Below, in pieces: positions 56,124-63,672 of a stretch of 64,000 bases of DNA. Made by a program: the position numbers and the translations under genes. The stretch comes from Cupriavidus sp. YR651 (lineage in GTDB: Bacteria > Pseudomonadota > Gammaproteobacteria > Burkholderiales > Burkholderiaceae). The stretch's first letter is position 1, and every line of letters begins with the position of its first letter. The notes below the pieces were generated by a model. That model made no database searches. It was not told the DNA's origin and saw only the letters and a program-made list of their open reading frames with translations. Location: NCBI RefSeq assembly GCF_900101625.1, contig NZ_FMYZ01000001.1, forward strand, positions 776,304 to 840,303. Reading direction: 5' to 3'.

Positions 56124-56192
56124 TACGGCAACACGAGGGCGCCACCACCCGGCGCCCCGCCGATACCCAGCACCGAACCCAAGGAGTCCACC

Positions 56193-56465
56193 ATGTCATC
56201 GATCATCGTCCGCGACCTTGCCGCCAGCAAGGACCTCGACCGCAAATCCCTGTGCGCCATCCGCGGCGGCACGGACTGGCTGAACAAGGTTGCCAACGTC
56301 GGCCCGCTGGCCAACGTCAACATCAACATCAATCAGAGCGTCCAGCAGTTCCAGCAAGTCAACGTGGCCGCGCTCAACAACAACACGCTGATTGGCGCCG
56401 ACCTCGGTCACGTCAAGATCGGCGTGAACCCCTCGCAATGGGGCGGCAACTGGGCGGCGGCCTGA
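56193..56465 (+). CDS. Double-glycine leader peptide, divergent core
   Basis: 90 residues. Leader MSSIIVRDLAASKDLDRKSL ends AIRGG, the same plan as the others, but the core is different: NVNININQSVQQFQQVNVAA followed by LNNNTLIGADLGHVKIGVN. It alternates Val/Ile with Asn/Gln over a long stretch, a pattern that favours beta-strand stacking. The only Cys is in the leader. A CAAGGAG site precedes the ATG. It is probably co-transcribed from the promoter at 55424. Confidence 0.75.
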   Translation: MSSIIVRDLAASKDLDRKSLCAIRGGTDWLNKVANVGPLANVNININQSVQQFQQVNVAALNNNTLIGADLGHVKIGVNPSQWGGNWAAA

Positions 56466-56482
56466 CCGGCCGGCGTCCGGGG

Positions 56483-56509
56483 GCGGTCCCGCCACAATCG
56501 CGGGACCGC
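56483..56509 (+). terminator. Hairpin between third and fourth plus-strand peptide genes
   Basis: GCGGTCCCG (56483-56491) pairs with CGGGACCGC (56501-56509). No T-run follows; instead TATACT at 56515 could be a -10 element. The hairpin may lower read-through to the last peptide gene. Confidence 0.4.
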
Positions 56510-56604
56510 TCGCCTATACTGAATCGGGCCCGCGCCTGCCCCGGCGCTGCCCGGCCGGCCCCTAGCAGGACCGCCACGGCAAGGCCCGCATGCTGGAGAA
56601 CGCC

Positions 56605-56823
56605 ATGGCAGTGATCGTCATCAAGGATTTGTCGGAGAACGTCGACCTCGACCGCGAGGCCATGACCGCCATCACAGGCGGCGCACGTACTTCCGGCAGT
56701 CAGCATGGATTCGCACGCCGACGCGCGCAGCTCGCGCGCCTCATCCAGTATCCGGGGGGGATTCCCGGCGAGCCACAGGTTGCAGGGCAGGAACGGGTGA
56801 GCGGCAAGCTGCCGCGCAAATGA
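56605..56823 (+). CDS. Double-glycine leader peptide with basic core
   Basis: 72 residues from the ATG at 56605, which has a GGAG site; an in-frame ATG at 56590 would add five residues. The leader MAVIVIKDLSENVDLDREAM ends AITGG. The core (ARTSGSQHGFARRRAQLARL, then a Gly/Pro-rich and Lys-containing tail) is Arg-rich and unlike the other six, closer to a cationic antimicrobial or nucleic-acid-binding peptide. No Cys. It is followed by a strong terminator. Confidence 0.65.
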   Translation: MAVIVIKDLSENVDLDREAMTAITGGARTSGSQHGFARRRAQLARLIQYPGGIPGEPQVAGQERVSGKLPRK

Positions 56824-56858
56824 CCGCGCGGCATACGCCTGCCGACCAGTAGAAAAGA

Positions 56859-56886
56859 AAAGCCCGCCAAGCAATTGGCGGGCTTT
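56859..56886 (+). terminator. Rho-independent terminator at end of peptide locus
   Basis: AAAGCCCGCCAA-GCAA-TTGGCGGGCTTT, a 12-bp perfect stem ending in T residues. Confidence 0.8.
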
Positions 56887-57650
56887 GGTTGCGGACGGCC
56901 CCGGACCTCCTGGGTCAGCGTCGCCGGCGAATTCCGGTCATTCCTGTGCCAAGCACGCTTCCCATGATTCCGCCCATGACGCGGACGCCCATCCGGACCA
57001 CCCGGATAGTCGGAGGAAACCTGGCAGTGGCATCAATGACCGCAATGCCGGGGGCGAGCGGCAAGCGAACCTTGCCGTAGGCAGATCATCGGATTCGTAG
57101 GTGTCCGCCCCATGCGGGCATGCAATGCTCGCGCTCTGAGTATAGGCAGGGAGCCCCCGCTTTCAAGACGCCCCGCCGCCGCCCGACAATCGGAAAATGC
57201 CTGAAATTGCCCGGAAAGCGGCGTGGTTGACACATTCGCTTACTTTTCGCGCTGCAACATAATAATCGTTGTTCTGTTATACTCCGGCCCGTGAGTTTCG
57301 CACTGTGAGATCCGCTCCGCGCCCCCGGCACCACGCCATGGCGTATCCGCTGCCTCCCAAGCTCTGCTCCCTGCCTCTGTCTCCTCTTAAGCCGTTTCTG
57401 ATGACAGGTGTTGGCCAGAACGCTCCGCTCACCTGACGTCGCCTCGTCTCCGATCCTGATGAACAGCCTGAATCTCTGCGCTGTTTGCCTGCCAGGGAAC
57501 AACGGCCGGTTGATGCACTGACCAGTCGCCCCCTGCCTGCCGCCGTATTGCCAGCTGAGTCTGTCGTACGGCCTACCGATTGGCGCCGAAGCCTTTTTTA
57601 AAGACTTTGCACTGCGCCCGCCCCTTTGCGCACACTTGCCCTGGGGTGCC
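56887..57650. promoter_or_regulatory. Long leader region of DEAD-box helicase gene
   Basis: No confident gene lies in these 764 bp. An extended -10 promoter (TGTTATACT, 57275-57283) is seen about 370 bp upstream of the helicase start, which gives the mRNA an unusually long leader rich in Pyr-rich and GC stretches. Such leaders are typical of cold-inducible or self-regulated RNA helicase genes. The part before 57250 shows nothing I can assign; one stop-to-stop minus-strand frame (about 56925-57090) lacks a start codon. Confidence 0.45.
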
Positions 57651-59615
57651 ATGCATTTTTATACCTACGACATGACCCAGCACGATTTCCGTGCGGAGCA
57701 ATCTTTTGCCTCCGCCAGCGATTCTTTTGCCCCCGCTACCGACGCAACCGCCACGCCCGCTGCCGCCACGAGCCCGCTCGACAAGCTCGACGCCATGCTT
57801 AACGGCGACGCCGCGCCGGCCGTGACCGAAGCGACGGAAAATGGCTTCGCACACCTCGGCCTGGACGCTGCCATCCTGCGCGCCCTTTCCGAAGTGAACT
57901 ACAACACGCCGACGCCCGTCCAGGCGCAGGCCATCCCCGCCTTCCTGGCCGGCCGCGACCTGCTGGTATCCAGCCAGACCGGTTCGGGCAAGACCGCGGC
58001 GTTCATGCTGCCCGCGATCCAGCGCATTTCCGAGAAGCCGGCCCCGAACCGTCCGCGTGCCGACGAACCCGTCAAGCGCATGAAGGGCAAGCGTCCCCGC
58101 CCGGCTCCGGCCCAGCCGTCGCTGCTGGTGCTGACGCCGACGCGCGAACTGGCCCTGCAAGTGACCGAGGCCGCCGCCAAGTACGGCCGCCACCTGCGCC
58201 GCATCGTGTGCGCAAGCATCCTGGGCGGCATGCCCTACCCGAAGCAGCTGGCCATGCTGGCCAAGATGCCGGACATCCTGGTTGCTACGCCGGGCCGTCT
58301 GCTCGACCACATCGACGCTGGCCGCATCGACCTGTCCGCGCTGGACATGCTGGTGTTCGACGAAGCCGACCGCATGCTGGACATGGGCTTTGCCGATGAC
58401 ATCGACGCGATTGTTGCCGCCACGCCGGCCACGCGCCAGACGCTGATGTTCTCCGCGACGCTCGACGCCCGCATCGCCCAACTGGCTTCGCGCCAGCTGC
58501 GCGACCCGCAACGCATCGAGATCGCCGCCGCGCGCGCCGACCAGAGCCACATCGAGCAGCGCCTGCACTTCACCGACGACATGTCGCACAAGGAGCGCCT
58601 GCTGGACCACCTGCTGCGCGACGCCACGCTCAAGCAAGCCATCGTCTTCACCGCCACCAAGCGCGATGCGGATTCGCTGGCCGAGCGCCTGTCGGACACC
58701 GGCTTCTCCGCCGGCGCGCTGCATGGCGACATGACCCAGGGCGCGCGCAACCGCACCCTGACGGCCCTGCGCCGCGGCAATCTGCGCGTGCTGGTGGCTA
58801 CGGACGTGGCCGCTCGCGGCATCGACGTGCCGGACATCACCCACGTGGTGAACTTCGACCTGCCGAAGCAAGCCGAGGACTACGTGCACCGTATCGGCCG
58901 TACCGGTCGTGCCGGTCGCTCGGGTATCGCCATCAACCTGGTGAACCACGGCGACATGTTCCAGTGGAAGCGCATCGAGCGCTTCACCAACAACCGCCTG
59001 GACGCATCGGTGATCGAAGGCCTGGAGCCGCGTCGTACGCCCAAGCCGCGTTCGAACTTCGGCGGCAAGCCGGGCGGCCGTGATGGCTTCCGCGGCAACG
59101 GTGGTGGTGGCGGTGGCTATCGTGGCAACAATGGCGGCGGCTACCGTGGCAACACCGGCGGCAGCGGCGAACGCACCTTTGGCGATCGCAAGTTTGGCGG
59201 CGGCGAAAGCCAAAGCCGTGGCTTCGGCGACCGTGGTGGCTTTGGCGATCGCGGCGGCTTCGGCAACCGCGAAGGCGGCCGCACCTTTGGCGACGACAAC
59301 CGTGGCTTCGGTGACCGTGGCAATGCTGGTTTCGGCGACCGTGGCAATGGCGGCAATGGTGGCTATCGCGGCCAGACGCAAGGCCAGGGCCAAGGCCAGC
59401 AACGCGGCTTCGGCGGCGAGCGCAGCGCGGGCGATCGTGGTGGCTTCGGTAACCGCGACGGCGCGCGTGGCTTTGGCAATCGTGAAGGCGGCCAGGGCAC
59501 CCAAGGCGGTCAGCGCGATGGCAACCGCGGCTTCGGCGACCGTGGCGAACGCACCTTCGGCAACCGTGAAGGCTACGGCGCCCAGCGCAACAGCCGTTCG
59601 CGCTACGAGCGTTAA
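57651..59615 (+). CDS. DEAD-box RNA helicase with RGG-like repetitive tail (RhlE-like)
   Basis: About 654 residues. Motifs in order: Q motif with TPTPVQAQAIP, Walker A SQTGSGKT, PTRELA, DEAD in VFDEADRMLD, SAT, and the second-domain motifs ATDVAARGIDVP and HRIGRTGRAGR. From about residue 460 the tail is made of Gly, Arg, Phe, Asp and Asn repeats (GFGDRGG, GFGNREGG), a long disordered RGG-type region. The start is uncertain: ATG at 57651 has a GGGG-containing site upstream, while ATG at 57672 (MTQHDFRAEQ) is a natural alternative. It acts in RNA remodelling, for example ribosome assembly or mRNA decay. Confidence 0.9.
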   Translation: MHFYTYDMTQHDFRAEQSFASASDSFAPATDATATPAAATSPLDKLDAMLNGDAAPAVTEATENGFAHLGLDAAILRALSEVNYNTPTPVQAQAIPAFLAGRDLLVSSQTGSGKTAAFMLPAIQRISEKPAPNRPRADEPVKRMKGKRPRPAPAQPSLLVLTPTRELALQVTEAAAKYGRHLRRIVCASILGGMPYPKQLAMLAKMPDILVATPGRLLDHIDAGRIDLSALDMLVFDEADRMLDMGFADDIDAIVAATPATRQTLMFSATLDARIAQLASRQLRDPQRIEIAAARADQSHIEQRLHFTDDMSHKERLLDHLLRDATLKQAIVFTATKRDADSLAERLSDTGFSAGALHGDMTQGARNRTLTALRRGNLRVLVATDVAARGIDVPDITHVVNFDLPKQAEDYVHRIGRTGRAGRSGIAINLVNHGDMFQWKRIERFTNNRLDASVIEGLEPRRTPKPRSNFGGKPGGRDGFRGNGGGGGGYRGNNGGGYRGNTGGSGERTFGDRKFGGGESQSRGFGDRGGFGDRGGFGNREGGRTFGDDNRGFGDRGNAGFGDRGNGGNGGYRGQTQGQGQGQQRGFGGERSAGDRGGFGNRDGARGFGNREGGQGTQGGQRDGNRGFGDRGERTFGNREGYGAQRNSRSRYER

Positions 59616-59633
59616 TCGCCAGGCAGCATAGAT

Positions 59634-59658
59634 AAAGGGCACCCTCGGGTGCCCTTTT
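59634..59658 (+). terminator. Rho-independent terminator after DEAD-box helicase gene
   Basis: AAAGGGCACCC-TCG-GGGTGCCCTTTT hairpin followed by TCTTTT. Confidence 0.85.
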
Positions 59659-59801
59659 CTTTTGCCTGCCGCTTTGTCGGCAAGTTTGGCATCGGTGCCC
59701 GGCTCGGCGGGACTTATAGTGGAAAGCCGCCCGCGCCACTTGCCGACATGGCCGCCGCAGCGTTCCTCGATGTCCGCTGCCGGTGACCGCTGCCCGCCAG
59801 C

Positions 59802-61058
59802 TCAGACCGCGCAGGACCGGAAGCCCACGAACGAGACATCGTCTTCCGGCAGCAATGCCATGCGCGCCCGCGTATGCCGCTGACGCGCCGGACTTGCGAA
59901 CGACACGCCTCGCACCGCCTGATGGGTGCCGAAGCGTCCGACAATCTCGGCATCCGCCGGTTGCGCGACAAACCCTGCGTAGGGCTCGTACGGCGTGGCG
60001 GTCCATTCCCGCAACGCGCCCCAGTTCAGGCCGCGATTCTGCGTGGCCGCGAGTTCCCACTCCACTTCCTGAGGCAGCCGCCGCCCGGCCCACACGCACC
60101 ACGCTTGCGCCTCGAACAACGTCACGTGGCGCACGGGCTCGTCCGGATTGAGCGTACGCTCCGCACCGAAGCGAGACACCATCCACATCCGGTTGACCGG
60201 ATGGCGGGACCAGTAGCGTGGCGCCGAGCGCTCCTGCGTCATCAGCCACTGGCGGCCGGCAGCCGACCACCATGCGGGATGCTCGTAGCCGCGGTCTTCC
60301 ACGAACTCCAGGAACTGCGCGTTGGTGACCAGCGCCGCGTCCATTTCGAACGCCGGCACATAGGTCGGCTGCGGCGGCACTTCATCGGGCAGCGCGAAGC
60401 CATCGGCATCGGACCATCCCTGCAGGAAGCGGCCGCCCGGGAAATGCAGCGTGCCGGCGTTGACGACCGAGACTGACGGCCCCACCGATGCGGGCTCCGC
60501 TGGTGCCATGCCCAGCGACTGCAGCAGCGTGGCGATGGTTTCGCCCTGCGCGTCCTCATGGAACAGCGCGCGGCGGAAGGGATAGAGCGTGGCGTCACCG
60601 TCGTCCGGAAGCAGCGCGATGCGACGCAGCAGGCCGTCGAGCACCTGCGCGGCGTATTGCTTGACGCGCCCGACATCAGGCAGCGCGATCTCCCAGCGCT
60701 CGTCCGGCCCGATACGCTCCGGGTCGAACCATTCGTCCGCACCGTCGAGCAGCGATGGCTCGCTCGCCACCGGCAGCCGCAGGCCGCCCCGCTCGAGGTG
60801 TCTCACACCGCGCAGGCACCACCATTCGGCGTGCCATGCAATATGGCCGAGCGTCCACAACGGCGGATTGCAGTCGTACTGGCGCGTCACGGTCCAGCCA
60901 CGCCGCGTCTGGCCAAATGCGGCCAGCCAGGCAAGCGTGCGGTTGCGCGACTCCACCAGTGCCTGCGCCAGCCCCTCGCGCGGCAGGCGGCGCGCATCGG
61001 CCCACGATGCCTTGCCGCCTGTGAAGTGAAGATCGGGAAGCATGGAGAAGCCGCTCAT
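59802..61058 (-). CDS. egtB: EgtB-type ergothioneine biosynthesis protein (nonheme iron sulfoxide synthase family)
   Basis: 418 residues. The N-terminal DinB-like domain carries PPLWTLGHIAWHAEWW and a FHEDAQGE segment; the C-terminal SUMF1-like domain has TNAQFLEFV, RLPQEVEWELAA and VGFRSCAV. EgtB joins hercynine to a thiol through a nonheme iron centre, in the step after EgtD, whose gene lies 117 bp upstream on the same strand. The HEDAQGE metal segment differs from the usual HxxEH-type spacing of EgtB; the related selenoneine synthase SenA also varies there, so selenium use cannot be excluded. The ATG at 61058 was chosen. Confidence 0.82.
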   Translation of the reverse strand: MSGFSMLPDLHFTGGKASWADARRLPREGLAQALVESRNRTLAWLAAFGQTRRGWTVTRQYDCNPPLWTLGHIAWHAEWWCLRGVRHLERGGLRLPVASEPSLLDGADEWFDPERIGPDERWEIALPDVGRVKQYAAQVLDGLLRRIALLPDDGDATLYPFRRALFHEDAQGETIATLLQSLGMAPAEPASVGPSVSVVNAGTLHFPGGRFLQGWSDADGFALPDEVPPQPTYVPAFEMDAALVTNAQFLEFVEDRGYEHPAWWSAAGRQWLMTQERSAPRYWSRHPVNRMWMVSRFGAERTLNPDEPVRHVTLFEAQAWCVWAGRRLPQEVEWELAATQNRGLNWGALREWTATPYEPYAGFVAQPADAEIVGRFGTHQAVRGVSFASPARQRHTRARMALLPEDDVSFVGFRSCAV

Positions 61059-61175
61059 CGAAGATTCCGTGAGAGAGGGTGGAAGGGAAGCCGGGGTCAC
61101 CGGCTGCGCGCATTATGACACCTGCGCGACGATGGCCTCTTCCCCCTGCCAGCCCTGCGGACTCTCCGTGCCAGC

Positions 61176-62273
61176 TCAGCCCCGCGCGTGAAATACTGCG
61201 AACCACCCTTGCGGATCCGTCCAGCAGACCGGGTCCGTGAAGCCGGCCGATTCCAGCAACAGCGAAAAATCCCCAGGCCGGTACTTGTACGAATCCTCGG
61301 TGTGGATCCGGTCGCCGGCGGCAAAGCGACGCTCGCCACCGGGCCAGCGCACGGTCACGTCACGCGTGGCCTCCAGATGCATCTGGATGCGCGACGCCTG
61401 CCTGTCGAAGCTGGCCGTGTGACGCCAGTCCTCGAGCGCGAAGTCACTGCCGACGATGCGATTGAGGTTGCGCAGCACATTGCGGTTAAAGGCCGCGGTC
61501 ACACCGAGTGCATCGTCATAGGCGGCCACGAGCGTGTCGGCATCCTTGTAAAGATCCACGCCGATCAGCACGCCGTCGCCGCGCCCCGCTGCCGCGCGCA
61601 GACGCTGAAGCAGGCCCAGCGCGTCTACCGGCGCGAAGTTGCCGATGCTGGAACCGGGATAGAAGAACAGCTTGCGGCCGCGCCTGACGCGGTTGGGCAG
61701 ATCAAGCGGACCGCAAAGGTCGGCCCCCAGCCCGAGCATCGGAATTTGCGGGTTCTGCTGCTGCAGGCACGACAGCGTGCCGCGCAGGAACTCCACCGAG
61801 ATATCGAGCGCCACGTACTGCGCCGGCTGCAGGCTCGGGAACAGGCGCGATGCCTTCTCGCAATTGCCTGCGCCCAGGTCGATCAGCACGCAGCCGCTGC
61901 CGGCGCGCGCGGCGATGGCCTGCGCCGCGCTGGCGAAAATCGACGCCTCCGTGCGGGTCGGGTAGTACTCGGGCAGGTCCGTGATGGCTTCGAACAGCCG
62001 CGAGCCCAGCACATCGTAGAAAAACTTGGGGCTGATGCCCGGTTCGGGCCGTGTCAGTCCCGCCACGATCTCGGCCCGTAGCGCACCGCTGTCCTCGTGG
62101 TATTGCTGCACGAACTCCGGCTGCGGCGCTGTTCCGGCGGCCGGCGCAAAACCGTTGCCAACGACGATGCCGGAGGTCGGCTCGGACGTCAGTTCCGGGG
62201 AGGCGTTGTGGTGGTTGTGATTGGGTTGGGTTCGAGGGCGGGATGGGTTCAGCGGTGTCGTAACGGCCGGCAT
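61176..62273 (-). CDS. egtD: L-histidine N-alpha-methyltransferase
   Basis: 365 residues. The SAM-binding region has VLIDLGAGNCEKASRL; the EgtD-type segments include SPKFFYDVLGSRLFEAITDLPEYYPTRTE near the start, FFYPGSSIGNF, and HTEDSYKYRP near the C-terminus. It trimethylates histidine to hercynine, the first step of ergothioneine formation. The ATG at 62273 has an AAGGAAA site; upstream in-frame codons are not family-like. With egtB downstream it makes a two-gene ergothioneine unit that protects against oxidants. Confidence 0.93.
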   Translation of the reverse strand: MPAVTTPLNPSRPRTQPNHNHHNASPELTSEPTSGIVVGNGFAPAAGTAPQPEFVQQYHEDSGALRAEIVAGLTRPEPGISPKFFYDVLGSRLFEAITDLPEYYPTRTEASIFASAAQAIAARAGSGCVLIDLGAGNCEKASRLFPSLQPAQYVALDISVEFLRGTLSCLQQQNPQIPMLGLGADLCGPLDLPNRVRRGRKLFFYPGSSIGNFAPVDALGLLQRLRAAAGRGDGVLIGVDLYKDADTLVAAYDDALGVTAAFNRNVLRNLNRIVGSDFALEDWRHTASFDRQASRIQMHLEATRDVTVRWPGGERRFAAGDRIHTEDSYKYRPGDFSLLLESAGFTDPVCWTDPQGWFAVFHARG

Positions 62274-62418
62274 GACGTTTCCTTGTTGTCGATGGGCACT
62301 ACGTGAATCCCCAAAGACCGCCCGCGGCTGCGTCGGGCGGCTGGCGGCGGGGTGCATTCCTGTCCTGTCCGAAGCACACCGGCCGGCGCCAATCCAACTA
62401 GCATAGGAGGATAAATTT

Positions 62419-62541
62419 ATGCGTGCAGGATGCTTTGCATCGGCTTACAAACTCCCCCGGGCGTCATCGCAACGACCTTTGTTCCATACATTTGAACGCG
62501 ATGATGGCGATGCAACATTTCTTCTCACACTTCGCTTATAA
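62419..62541 (+). CDS. Possible 40-codon small gene upstream of riboswitch
   Basis: A perfect AGGAGG site (62405-62410) is followed after 8 bp by ATG and a 40-codon frame (MRAGCFASAYKLPRASS...). It ends just upstream of the Mn2+ riboswitch. No family is recognised and the length is small; the strong ribosome binding site is the only argument for it. Confidence 0.35.
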   Translation: MRAGCFASAYKLPRASSQRPLFHTFERDDGDATFLLTLRL

Positions 62542-62577
62542 TCCGCCCCAGCGCGACCGCCACCCGATACTGCGGCA

Positions 62578-62760
62578 GTCGCGTCCCTTCAAAGGGGAGT
62601 AGCTTGGGGGCCCATGCCCTTAGCACAATCGTCATTCCGAGACGCTCGCTCGTCTCCGGTTGTGCTGACCCTGGCGCGCATTCCGCGCCAGTGTGTCGAG
62701 CAAGACCTTTGCAACCTGGTTTCACGGTTTGCAAAGGACGCCCCCAACCTCCGGTGCTCC
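62578..62760 (+). ncRNA. yybP-ykoY family Mn2+ riboswitch
   Basis: The conserved AAAGGGGAGTAGC (from 62591) and the later CAAGACCTTTGC are signature sequences of the yybP-ykoY class. They bracket a helical region (CCGAGACG...CGTCTCCGG is partly visible). CCTTTGCAA (62706-62714) can also pair with TTGCAAAGG (62729-62737), which offers an alternative structure for the switch. It lies about 70 bp ahead of a TerC-family gene, a usual target. Confidence 0.85.
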
Positions 62761-62832
62761 GCGATCCCAGGCGAAACAAAAGCCCCTTGCAGGCCAGATT
62801 GGCCCGCAGCTATTCGCACTTGAGGAGAGTTC

Positions 62833-63534
62833 ATGGAGTGGTTCACCGATTTGTTCACGATGCAGTTCCTGACGGCGCTGCTGGCGATCGTCGTCATCGA
62901 TCTGGTCCTGGCTGGCGACAATGCCATCGTGATCGCCCTGGCGGCGCGCAACCTGCCCCAGCACCTGCAGAAGAAGGCCATCATCTGGGGTACCGTGGGT
63001 GCCGTGGTCGTACGCTCGGCGATGACCGTTGGCGTGGTCTGGCTGCTCAAGATCCCCGGGCTGCTGCTGATCGGCGGCGTGGCGCTGGTCTGGATCGCCT
63101 ACAAGCTGCTGGCGGCCGAGGAAGACGGTGACGAGCACGGCGCAGGCGCCAGCACGCTGGTCGGCGCGATGAAGACCATCATCATCGCCGACGCCGTCAT
63201 GGGCGTGGACAACGTGCTGGCCGTGGCCGGTGCCGCGCACGGCAGCTTCCTGCTGGTGGTGCTGGGCCTGCTGATCAGCATCCCGATCGTGGTCTGGGGC
63301 TCGAGCCTGGTCCTCAAGCTGATGGGGCGCTTCCCGGTCATCATCTACCTGGGTGCCGGCGTGCTGGCCTTCACGGCGGTGAAAATGATCGTCAGCGAGC
63401 CGCTGGTGAAGGAGTTCTTCGCCAGCCAGCCCGTGATCTACTGGGGCCTGTATGTGCTGATCGTCGGCGGTGTGCTGGGCGCCGGCTACCTGACGCAGAA
63501 GCGTCGCACGCCGGCCACGCAGGAAAGCCACTGA
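62833..63534 (+). CDS. TerC/YjbE-family membrane protein (probable Mn2+ exporter)
   Basis: 233 residues with about seven to eight membrane helices. TerC-type Asp-containing motifs are present: VIDLVLAGDNAIVIALAARN near residue 20 and IIIADAVMGVDNVLAVAGAA near 120, which probably form the ion path. The Mn2+ riboswitch upstream fits export of excess manganese, possibly also metalation of secreted enzymes as described for TerC proteins. A GAGGAGAG site precedes the ATG. A terminator follows at 63569. Confidence 0.9.
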   Translation: MEWFTDLFTMQFLTALLAIVVIDLVLAGDNAIVIALAARNLPQHLQKKAIIWGTVGAVVVRSAMTVGVVWLLKIPGLLLIGGVALVWIAYKLLAAEEDGDEHGAGASTLVGAMKTIIIADAVMGVDNVLAVAGAAHGSFLLVVLGLLISIPIVVWGSSLVLKLMGRFPVIIYLGAGVLAFTAVKMIVSEPLVKEFFASQPVIYWGLYVLIVGGVLGAGYLTQKRRTPATQESH

Positions 63535-63568
63535 CGCCGGACTGCCAGGCGTCCGCATGATGCAACAG

Positions 63569-63589
63569 CCGCCCTTCGGGGCGGTTTTT
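63569..63589 (+). terminator. Rho-independent terminator after TerC-family gene
   Basis: CCGCCC-TTCG-GGGCGG with a stable UUCG-type loop, followed by five T residues. Confidence 0.85.
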
Positions 63590-63672
63590 GCTTTTCGGGC
63601 AAGGTCGGCCTTTCAGGCTAAAATCCCCGCTTGCGGCCCAAGCGCCAACATCACTTTCCCCCATCCGCGCCG

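Larger units (their letters stand above)
55386..56124. repeat. Right arm of 0.74-kb inverted repeat
   Basis: Opposite orientation copy of 49445-50182, starting at AAGGCTTTGCGACTTTTTTT and ending just after the stop codon of the second peptide. Beyond both ends the two sequences diverge. Confidence 0.85.

Noticed and set aside
34242..57000. tRNA-Arg as attachment site of the peptide locus with a repeated tRNA end near 57 kb
   Set aside because: No copy of the tRNA 3' segment was found at the far end; a short CGACAATCGGA match at 33.99 and 57.18 kb is too short to count.
56925..57090. Minus-strand open frame of about 55 codons
   Set aside because: It has no plausible start codon or ribosome binding site and no recognisable domain.
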